NCBI GenBank assembly: GCA_030220185.1
Contig: JASPKZ010000424.1
Location: forward strand, 403,501 to 467,500
DNA length: 64,000 nt
Reading direction: 5' to 3'
Source: Diploptera punctata
Lineage: Eukaryota > Arthropoda > Insecta > Blattodea > Blaberidae
Part shown: positions 56,004 to 64,000 of the stretch, in pieces
How the letters are laid out: every line of letters starts with the position of its first letter
Position numbering within the stretch: the first letter of the stretch is position 1
The notes under the pieces: generated by a model
Databases searched by the model: none
What the model was told of the DNA's origin: nothing
The model's input: only the letters and a program-made list of their open reading frames with translations
Translations under genes and position numbers: made by a program

Positions 56004-56507
56004 CCAAATATTAAGCCGGACAAATGGACAATTTCAATATTTATGTGGCACCCTTAAAAGAACACTGGGAAAGAAAGTAAGAAAATAAACACATTTAATT
56101 TTTTATAAAGTATTGGCTGTGCCTTCAATATTGTATGGCTCAGAAATATGGACTCTGAATAAACAGACAATTAAAATAATAAAAGCCGCAGAAATTAAAT
56201 ATTGACGATTTGTGGCAGTATATACTTTAATGGATAAAAAACGAAGTGAAGATATTCGTAAAGAACTGCAAATATTCAGTTTGACAGATAAAATAGAAGA
56301 GTCTAGGAGAAAATGGTATGGATATGTCAGAAGAATGGATACCAACAGATTGCCTTGGAAAAGTCTGAACTATCAACCGAGAAGAGGGAAAAAGAGATCG
56401 GGGACGCCCACGAAAGAGGTGGATACAGCAGCTACGATACTTGCGGCCGGAACGAACCAATAAGGTTTTATCCTTTAAAGGAGGAAGAAGAAGACGACTT
56501 TAATTAT
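56004..56507 (+). pseudogene. LINE C-terminal fragment
   Basis: Encodes VLAVPSILYGSEIWTLNKQT, a stop, then DKKRSEDIRKELQIFSLTDK, RRKWYGYVRRMDTNRLPWK and an Arg-rich GKKRSGTPTKEV end with a GAAGAAGAAG tail. Same class as the LINE at 63.4 kb. Confidence 0.82.
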
Positions 56508-57205
56508 CGTAAGTAATGTCACGAGTGATTTCCAAATCATCGATACATTTACGAGTCACGAAGTGACTAGTGAATTGTTCTAGAGAATTTGAAAATCAAG
56601 AGTGACATTTGTTAGGACAGTTTAACGAGTAAAATTAAAATGTTTACTCACAAATAATTATTTAAATATAGTTATTTTAAAATACTTATATATTTAATGT
56701 AAACGGCCATGTTTGAAAACAAATGAGAAATGTTTGGTTATGTTTGTTTTGTTCATCCACTGCAACATAAGATCATAGTATTTATTGCCAAATAGGATCG
56801 CAATATTGTAAGAATGCACCCTAGTGGCGAAAAATGAAATACGTCAAACTGTACATTATAACCAACATTATATGTTATTAATAATTTTCTTAGGAAACAA
56901 CTCAGTAAAATCATTATTTAAAAACACGATTATTGAACACACAATTATCAAATGTGTAGTTCGAGGGAATCTGTACATTATTTGCTATATTCAATGTATT
57001 TGTTGGAGAGTCAGTCACTGCAAAATAATGCTCTGACCTGTTCAGGATATTAAAAGGAGGAGCTTTCTTTATCACAAAACCAGGAGCTGTAACGAGAATT
57101 CGATAAAGAGCTAAGTGAAACACGACTGTCACTGGTTGTAAAACAAAATTCATTGAAACGTGATTGGTCATTGACTCCTATTTGAGGCATGAGTTAAATA
57201 GTCCC
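56508..57205 (+). repeat. HP repeat, copy R7
   Basis: GTAAGTAATGTCACGAGTGA start, then AATGTAAACGGCCATGTTTG and AGGAGCTTTCTTTATCAC, ending GCATGAGTTAAATAGTC. The type without the long internal block. Confidence 0.87.
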
Positions 57206-57214
57206 AGGTAAGAA

Positions 57215-57535
57215 ATTAAAGATAAATCCCGCATTAATAGTTCACAAATGAGATTCCTCCGATCACTAACTGGAGTAACATTAAGGGATAGAATGAAAAG
57301 TGATGAGATAAGGATGCAGTGGAATAGTAGGGAAATGGTTGAACATATACAAAATTATCAGATTAAATGATTCCAACACGTCCAGAGAATGTCAAATTCC
57401 CGTTTACCAAAGATGATTTACCATCTCAACCCTAAAGGCAAAAGAGACCTCGGAAGACCCTTCAACCGATGGAAAGATCAGCTTTTGTAGTCGCAGAACG
57501 GGCATCATCACCCAATACTGCATTCGGAAGAAGAA
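57215..57535 (+). pseudogene. LINE C-terminal fragment
   Basis: A frame encodes MRFLRSLTGVTLRDRMKSDE, then FQHVQRMSNSRLPKMIYHLN and KGKRDLGRPFNRWKDQLL before a stop. Ends in a GAAGAAGAAG tail. Confidence 0.8.
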
Positions 57536-57760
57536 GAAGAAGAAGTAAGAAATTCAGCATAATATGAAATAAAATAACAAGTATGTAAGATGTCTTTTAC
57601 GTATTCGTTAAATTGATGCCCTCAACTATTAACTCTGGCACAAACGTTGCAACTTATATGTAAAATATCCCCTTCTATACTTCATCGTAATATATACATG
57701 ATATCCCATTCAAACCTCCCACGTTTTAATTAACCATAAGTAATAAAATCGAAGAATTTT
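57536..57760. other. No gene recognised
   Basis: AT-rich spacer. Confidence 0.4.
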
Positions 57761-58325
57761 CATTGCCACACACACTAAAACACCTCTATGTGTACACCAT
57801 TGGTTGCATGAACAATATCAAATCTATATTCTATTTCCTGCCACGTTCTGTCCAACACATCCATTGGTTCTATTTACGGGTCGTAAATAATGAAGATATT
57901 GTAGCCGCAAACACACGGTATTTTACGTACCCCCAGAGGAAGAAGTCCTGTGGAGTGATGTCTGGCGAACGTGGTGGCCAGCAAATTGGTTCAGTCCAGC
58001 GATCTGGGAAGGATTCTCTGAGGAAAATCCGAACGTTCAGGCTCCAGTGTGGGGGTTTCGTTTTGCTGAAAGATTATTCGGGAGTTAGTTAGGGCTACAA
58101 GAACAGTTCCAACATGTTTTTTGTATACCGGTCCAGTTATTGACTTATCATGGAAGAAAAACGGACCGATAATCCTGTTCTTCACCAGGCCGCACCAAAC
58201 GTTTACTTTTGGGCCATCCCGGACGTGTTCACGGTAGAGGTGCAGATTTTGCATGCCCCAGATGTTTACATTGTGCCGATTAACAGATCCTGATACATGA
58301 AACGTTGCCTCGCATGACAGAAAAC
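57761..58325 (-). pseudogene. Mariner-superfamily transposase fragment
   Basis: The minus strand encodes, in broken frames, FFHDKSITGPVYKKHV, SFPDRWTEPICWPPRSPDIT and PQDFFLWGYVKYRV. These correspond to the GPFFFHE and WPPRSPDLTP-DFF motifs of the intact transposase at 31862-32917. No TIRs found. The 58325 end adjoins an S3 SINE. Confidence 0.8.
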
Positions 58326-58379
58326 AGTTTGTTCATGTTGCTGAGGAGTCGCCATTTTGTTTCATGTCATTACTGTCCA

Positions 58380-58671
58380 ACACGGGACTTGCGTTGGTTC
58401 GAGTCTCCATGGGAAAAGAAATTTTCTCATGGAATTTCGGCCAGTATGGGACCGGTGCCTCCCAGCATCGTTATGCATTTGGGTAGTTACAATAAGTAGC
58501 GGCTCCAGATTGAGAAAACCAGCTGTATAACGACATGGGGACCCGACATGCTGACCACATGTCACCCTTATTCTGGTTGGTGATCGTCTACTTATGTTAT
58601 TAACACATGTGGATGTGAGGCCAGCAGCCATATGGTAGGCCAAGGGCCTTCTAGGCCTGTCGCGCCTTGGA
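58380..58671 (+). mobile_element. SINE S3, 5'-truncated
   Basis: CACGGGACTTGCGTTGGTTC to GGGCCTTCTAGGCCTGTCGC. Lacks the first part of the tRNA-like head. Confidence 0.88.
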
Positions 58672-58811
58672 GTTTATGCAACAAATGAATTAAGTGCAAA
58701 CAATGAAACCAAAAATTCTTTGAGTTTCTCTTTCTTTTAATGCCAATCTCATTTCATAATTCCGCATACTTTCTGAGTTATGATTAATTGAAGTGTGGCA
58801 GGTTTGAATGA
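58672..58811. other. Spacer, nothing recognised
   Basis: AT-rich spacer. Confidence 0.4.
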
Positions 58812-59440
58812 GACACATGTATTAGTATATTTCGATGCGAGGTTGGAAAGTGGATTTTACAGAATCGAGGAAAATGTTTAAAAACCGAGCAAAGGTTTTT
58901 AATCTCCGAGATTCTGTAAAATACTTCACAAACGTGCGTTGTATATTATTTTTTGCGCGATGGTGTTTTTAAAGTAATAAATAATAGTAAAATAATTTCA
59001 CTTTTGTTGGAAATATTTGCGTTCATTATAAACAATTGACTAACGTTAAAAGTGTGGACATTGTTTATTAGTTGAAACTACAGGAGGACGTGAGACCAAT
59101 TAGTGATAACATTATGCGAGTACGTATTTATTGTTTTATATTGTTTCAAATAAAGTTCAGTTCATTTAAAATGCAGTGATTTGTTTCGTATAATGTATAT
59201 TAACACTACCTTTTGGATATAGCCTATATATTTTTTTTTCTGTATATACATTGTGTGTATAATAGTATACATAGAGGGTAGAGGATTTACTTCCCACACG
59301 CGTGTTTGTAATATGTAATATTACAGTATAGTTATTTTATTACAGTATAGTTATTTAGGTTGGTTACCGCGAAATGTAGGAAGTTGAACTTTCAATCATG
59401 GTTATCATTGCTGTAAGTACAACAAAACGCACTATGACGC
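58812..59440 (+). repeat. REP-M, uninterrupted copy
   Basis: Longest continuous REP-M: CGATGCGAGGTTGG-AAGTGG, GAGATTCTGTAAAATACTTC, CACTACCTTTTGGATATAG, TTATTACAGTATAGTTATTT and GAACTTTCAATCATGGTTAT. It shows the empty sites of the insertions at 17932 and 44824. Confidence 0.85.
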
Positions 59441-59670
59441 AAAAAATACGTTTACTTCACAATCGTTATTTTTTCTGAATTATTATATATTTACCTAATG
59501 CGTGGAATACAAAATGTTTCACAAAATAAGGAAAAAGTAAATTTCATACTATTCTCTCCCTTTTACGCAATTACTAAATTTAGTTGAGGTACCAGTCGTT
59601 TGATGTTACGTGTAAGCAGGCCTTGCATGAAGGTAATAATACATTGCTCTGCTTCGTAACCGACTGTTTT

Positions 59671-59684
59671 GTTACCATGGAAAC
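59671..59684 (+). promoter_or_regulatory. X-box (RFX-type) motif
   Basis: GTTACCATGGAAAC fits the relaxed X-box pattern (RYYNYY, 1-3 nt, RRNRAC), the RFX-factor site found upstream of many ciliary genes. It lies 43 bp before the exon ATG at 59728 and on the same strand. Confidence 0.55.
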
Positions 59685-59727
59685 CAAAACTTGAAAAATT
59701 TATTGATGTATCAAGACCAGAAACATC

Positions 59728-59803
59728 ATGTCGTTCGTGGTAGATGTTGTGTCTGAAGATTCATTTTATGAAAATCTTACACTTGGACTTGTACGGTTGT
59801 TGG
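59728..59803 (+). CDS. Candidate first coding exon of an unidentified (possibly ciliary) gene
   Basis: An ATG at 59728 opens MSFVVDVVSEDSFYENLTLG followed by LVRLL, and the frame reaches a consensus donor (GGTAAGTTT, GT at 59804) in phase 1. The start context, the X-box just upstream and the lack of similarity to the repeats of this window favour a host exon. I do not recognise the protein. The acidic start with amphipathic VVDVVSEDSFYENL suggests a cytosolic protein; no signal peptide. Later exons were not found in the remaining 4 kb, which is filled with repeats. A chance open stretch before a donor-like sequence cannot be excluded. Confidence 0.5.
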
Positions 59804-60246
59804 GTAAGTTTGTAAAAAACACATCATTATATATGGCTTAGTGGTGTAAGTAATTTTTCTTCATTTTGAGAGAAACACTCTCTTTGTTAATCAGTGTACA
59901 TAGAATCAAGTTAACTTAATATTGGTTTTAAAATGTAGCTTAGGACCACTAAAGATGAAAACACACAAAAAATGCAGACCATTCAGAAAAAAAGCAATAA
60001 AATAACATTTTAAAAGCACTACAAAATACACATTTCACCCGTTTACTCTACTATACGTCCCCATTTCAATATAATTTTGGTATTAAAATGAAGCTTAGGA
60101 TCACCAAAGATGAAAACACGAAAAAAATCTGAGGAACATCACTAAACAAACTAGATTAGAATAATTTAATTAGATTAGGTGAGCTATTAGTTTCTTATAG
60201 CCTACATACAATTTATTTAAATATCTATAATTTAATATTATCTAAA
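59804..60246. other. Putative intron with a short local repeat
   Basis: AAAATG(T/A)AGCTTAGGA...AAAGATGAAAACAC occurs at about 59934-59970 and again at about 60085-60122. An inverse (CCTAAGCTTCATTTTAAAAC) lies at 61128. No exon seen. Confidence 0.5.
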
Positions 60247-60590
60247 TACCCGGGTTCGATCCCCGGTCGGGACAGTTTTTCTGGGTGAGGTTTTTATCGG
60301 GGTTTTTCCTCAGGTAAGACAAATGTCAGGAAAACTTTAAGGCCCAAACGGTCCCCGAAATCATATGGCCATCGCAATCATCATCATTCATATTCATCTT
60401 AGGTTAAGCTTAAGATTAGGGACTCTCCTGGCGCACCATTATCATCATCACCCATCATATCATCGGGGCAACGTAACCACGCCTTCCAAGCACCCCAACC
60501 TCAGAAGTGGGTTAGAAGTACGCCTTGCCAGGAGAGAGACCAGGAATGTCGAAAGACAAACCTGGGGCATTTGAAAAAAAAATATCTAAA
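60247..60590 (+). mobile_element. SINE S1, tail type b, 5'-truncated
   Basis: Starts at CCCGGGTTCGATCCCCGGTC (B-box) and passes through the shared body into the b tail (GGGACTCTCCTGGCGCACC, CCCCAACCTCAGAAGTGGGT), ending TTTGAAAAAAAAA. Confidence 0.9.
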
Positions 60591-61439
60591 TACCATTTTA
60601 TTTATTACTTTTACAGGTTAGAGTAATTGAAATAAGTTAGATTAACTTTTTGGTAATTATACATGTTTTCTAATAAATTATATTACAACGTTCGAATATT
60701 ATGTTACAAAAAAGTGGCATCTATTTATTGAATATTTTGTAAGGGCAAATTTACCATTGTTCATTTTCGAGAAATACGTATGATGAACGATGACGTATCG
60801 ATAATCGAATCAGTTAAACCGTTTTTTCTTAACAAACTCTGTGTGAGGATGTGATTTTTATTAAATTTCAAACTCTTTACTATGTAATTTTGGAAATATA
60901 GCAGTGCACTTTTATTATAATAAAATATTTATTCTATTTTCGCATCTCTATTGAAGAAAACATATTTTCACCCTGGACTAACATCTGAATATGGAATATG
61001 ACGTCACGACCACAATGGCAGCCACTTTCTTCGGGTAAGATAGGAAACAGTGCTTTATAAATGAATATTTTCCTGCTTTGTTTCTGGAAGGTCCACAAAT
61101 TATTTTCATTTTTCCATCAACGACGTTCCTAAGCTTCATTTTAAAACCAAAATTATCTCGAAATTCGGATGTCTACTTTTTGCGCCTTACCCATCATGGA
61201 GATATTTATTGTCCTAAGTGATGGTATTAATTGTTGATGTGTCTGAAATACAGTATGCAGTTTCTTCTTTACAATCGTGTACTTTACTCACTTTGTAAAA
61301 AAAACTGATTTACATCACTCTGCTATATACCACTTCATATAGCATACAGATTCGTTAATATTAATTGCTATAATAATTCAAGTAATTATTTTATAAATTC
61401 TCTCCTTTAATTAATGTTGGTGCGTGTATAATTTTACTA
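60591..61439. other. No gene supported; CRE-like site
   Basis: AT-rich. A perfect TGACGTCA (CRE palindrome) is at 60999-61006, next to a short open stretch from ATG 60991 to a donor-like GGGTAAGA at about 61036. Too short to call an exon. Confidence 0.35.
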
Positions 61440-61553
61440 ACAAGGGAACTGTTAACCACTGCAAGCCGAAACCTATCTTGAAATTTCTCCCAGAGAAGCG
61501 TTGTGGTGTACAAAGGCTGTGTCAAGAAAAAAAATCTACCATTTTTAACTGCA
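61440..61553 (-). mobile_element. Foldback FB arm
   Basis: GAACTGTTAACCACTGCAAG, CCGAAACCTATCTTGAAATT and CAGAGAAGCGTTGTGGTGTA match the arm at 22015-22088. Confidence 0.65.
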
Positions 61554-61800
61554 AGATCGGCCTAGTGGTTATGCTCCTTGACTCTGGTCCCGAGAGTCGC
61601 GGATTCAAACCCCGCCGGAGTCGATGGATTTTTTTAGGACGGTAAATTACAAAGAGCAAGTCCTCCGGTAGGGACTTTAAGCCGTGGGTCCCGAGTCGGA
61701 AGATTTCAGGCTCGTAAAAGATCCTTAAGCCTGAATAAAAAAAGGCTTCCCCGACAGAGTTTGTACCTGCGAATCTCGAATCGTGGCCACCGGGACTGAC
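61553..61800 (+). mobile_element. SINE S2, 3'-truncated
   Basis: A clear head (CCTAGTGGTTATGCTCCTTG, GGATTCAAACCCCGCC) and body (AGGCTCGTAAAAGATCCTTA), then loss of the family match. Confidence 0.85.
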
Positions 61801-61884
61801 GTAACTTCATTACGTAATGATGATCACATTAAGGCGAACATAATAATTTTATCTGTCATTTCTCGAGTAGTCGTCAAATATATA

Positions 61885-62266
61885 GAGGATGAAGAATGCC
61901 TACAACCCTCAACGGTATTAATAAGCTGTTAGTTTATGCTGATGATGTAGTTATTATTAGGCGATAGCGAGGAGATACTAAGGACCTACACGCATATTCT
62001 ATTGAGTAACACTAACAAATTGGGACTGGAAATAAACTAAAAATATGGTCATACATAGAAATACATTATATAATGGAAATAGTTAATGACAAATGAGAGA
62101 AATTTTGAAGAAATTGATGAATTCAAATACCTAGATAAAAAAATTACAAATAGGAATGAGGTGAATTAAACATAGGTTCAATACTGGAAATGCTCGCTAT
62201 GATGCATTATAGGGACTCGTGTCATCCCAACTTCTCTAAAAAAAAAAACATTAGACTGAAAATATA
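61885..62266 (+). pseudogene. LINE-A RT fragment, first part
   Basis: Covers the YADD region (CTGTTAGTTTATGCTGATGA) to the LKIYKT region. Many frameshifts. Interrupted by S4 at 62267. Confidence 0.87.
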
Positions 62267-62560
62267 AAGTAAAGTAAAGTGATCCCACAACAGGCCCGGA
62301 GGCCCTTGGGGTAGTAGGAGGTTATGGCTCCCACTTTTTCTAGACAATCGGCACTTTATGTCAGCCCTGCGTGACGGCCGCCTTTACCCCCAGAACAAGC
62401 GTCTGGTACTCATTTCCGTTAGAGGCTGAGTCGACCCCAGGGCCATAGTGCCGCCAGAGGGTTTGGGTCAGTTTAAAAATCCTGACCCCCAACGGGACTT
62501 GAACCCTCGACCCTCCGGCTTGTAGCTCAGTGCCTTAACCACTACGCTACGGCGTGCCCC
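62267..62560 (-). mobile_element. SINE S4 inserted in LINE-A
   Basis: Full-length minus-strand S4. Flanked by ACTGAAAATATA at 62255-62266 and 62561-62572. Confidence 0.95.
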
Positions 62561-63020
62561 ACTGAAAATATATAAAACTGCTATTCTCCCATCTATATTA
62601 TGTGAACGTAAATCATGGACTCTCACTTTAAGGGAGGAGAAAAGATTAAGAGCATTTGAGAATAAAGTTGTTAGAAAAATGTTTCGACTTAAAAGAGATG
62701 AACAGACAGGCGAATGGAGAAGACTAAATGCTATTTATGGAAAACATAATATGTTTTATATAATAAGAACAAGTCTCGTAGACTGGGATGGTCAGGGCAA
62801 GTGGCACGAGTAGGAAATGAAAGAAGGGCATGAAAACTCATTGTAGGAAAACCAGAGGGAAATCACCCAGAAGGCCCGTCACGGATGAGGTGGTAGAATT
62901 CATTAACTATGATTTGAGGCAAGTAGATTATACAGGGGATGATAGGAAAACATTAGCTCAGGAAAAGGTTGTATGAAGAGCTTATGTCCGCGCGGCTATG
63001 AACCTAAGGGTTCGATAGTG
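62561..63020 (+). pseudogene. LINE-A fragment, second part
   Basis: Resumes at ACTGAAAATATATAAAACTG and runs through AGAGATGAACAGACAGGCGA to the 3' end GAACCTAAGGGTTCGATAG, without a clear GTAA tail. Confidence 0.87.
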
Positions 63021-63039
63021 ATGTGAATTGGTTATATAT

Positions 63040-63325
63040 GTCCACCGCTGTGGTCTCGAGGTAGCGGGCTGCCATGTACGGGCCCGGGTTCGATTCCCCG
63101 TCGGGACAATCTTCCTGGGTGAGGGTTTTCGGGGTTTTTCCTCACTTGTACGACAAATGTCAGGAAGCCTTGAGGCCCAACTGGCCATCATCATTATCAT
63201 CATCCAACGTTGTGGAAAGCAACGGGGAGCTACCACACCTATAATTCCCTAGTAAAACTGCAAAGCATAACATGAAAATGCTATGATTGCAGTGATGGAC
63301 CTGCCCTAGGGCAGAACACTATAGA
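63040..63325 (+). mobile_element. SINE S1, tail type a
   Basis: TCCACCGCTGTGGTCTCGAG head, GGGTTCGATTCC B-box, to CCTGCCCTAGGGCAGAACAC. Tail slightly diverged. Confidence 0.9.
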
Positions 63326-63365
63326 ATATATTATTATCATCTTCAGTTCAAGGTTTAGGCGATCT

Positions 63366-64000
63366 GCCTGTTCCAAATTCACAATTATTTTTTCCATTTT
63401 TTTAAGATCTTCCTACATCCCTTAATCCTGTTCGACAATCTTGTTTCTTCCATTCTCTGAACATGCTGTTCCCAGCCGAGGCAGTGTTGTTGAATTCTAT
63501 AATTTATTGAATATATTTCTAATTCACTTCTTATTTCTTCACTTCTTATGTGGTCCAATTTTTTGCATCTTTTGATCCTTCTTAGAAAGGCCATTTCTGC
63601 ACTTTGTATTCTGCTCGAACTCCTCTTATTTGTTACCCAGGACTCACCACCGTATAAAAGTACCGGTACCGCCATTGTTTTGTAGAACTTCAATCCTGTA
63701 TCCATCCTTGCTGTATGTTTTAGCCATATATAATTTGAAATTTTGATAAGTTATTGTATATATCATTTCTTGTTTCATATCCAGAAGACAGTTCACAACC
63801 TAGATAATTAAAATTTAACACTTGTGATACAGGTTTATTTTCTATTATTATTTTCGACCTTATGGGCGACTTTCCTAAAAATGCCATTATTTTTGTCTTC
63901 TCTATACATATTTTAAAATCGCATCCTTTACTTATTTCATTTAAACATTGTAGAGAGAAATTGCAAATCGCTTTCTGTATTTTGCACCATAAGAACATAC
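63366..64000 (-). pseudogene. LINE-C-type C-terminal region, runs off the right edge
   Basis: The minus strand encodes CIEKTKIMAFLGKSPIRSKI, FNYLGCELSSGYETRND and, in another frame, DTGLKFYKTMAVPVLLYGGE and SWVTNKRSSSRIQSAEMAFL, then EQHVQRMEETRLSNRI. This is the region after the RT box of a LINE-C-type element. One frameshift near 63710. The RT itself would lie beyond 64000. Confidence 0.85.

Overview
This is a repeat-dense animal nuclear segment, almost certainly insect. It is AT-rich and full of (TA)n and (TTA)n microsatellites. Mariner and Tigger DNA transposons, non-LTR retrotransposons with long RTE-like C-terminal tails and at least six kinds of tRNA-headed SINEs make up most of it. 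The mix resembles a large blattodean or orthopteroid genome such as a cockroach; that is an inference from style, not from a marker gene. There are no operons, rRNA genes, CRISPR arrays or other prokaryotic features.

Host genes are sparse. On the minus strand, two phase-compatible coding exons (5609-5468 and 1381-1229) give a signal peptide followed by the start of what looks like a class C GPCR-type (ANF-receptor) extracellular domain. The 4.1-kb intron between them holds two mariner-family elements, a SINE-like tRNA unit and a LINE tail; the gene would continue off the left edge. On the plus strand near 59.73 kb, a 76-bp first coding exon with a strong splice donor lies 43 bp downstream of an X-box (RFX-type) motif, which suggests a cilium-related gene. 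No other host exons could be supported.

Layout: 0-5.6 kb, GPCR-like gene start with its TE-filled intron. 5.6-15.8 kb, seven copies of a hairpin-containing repeat (HP), some head-to-head, one split by an RT-encoding LINE (family C). 16-22 kb, microsatellites, a Mos1-type mariner inside a repeat (REP-M), and LINE-A copies nested in each other. 22-31 kb, foldback structures, a LINE-A copy broken by a DNA element and a SINE, and two LINE-D copies abutting (TTA)n. 31.7-33.1 kb, an intact mariner-superfamily transposase in a TIR-complete element. 33-42 kb, SINEs in (TA)n tracts, a Tigger MITE and a three-level SINE nest. 44-49 kb, a perfect 85-bp-arm palindrome, an unclassified TIR element carrying two SINEs, and mariner deletion derivatives. 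49.6-54.6 kb, a four-level nest (REP-L, then Tigger, then LINE-A, then SINE S3), each junction marked by target duplications or interrupted homology. 55.3-55.7 kb, a short element that fuses the LINE-A 5' region to its 3' tail. 56-64 kb, further LINE, mariner and SINE relics and the candidate ciliary exon.

Names such as LINE-A, S1, REP-M and HP are local labels for families recognised by comparing copies within this window. 'Plus' and 'minus' refer to the given strand.
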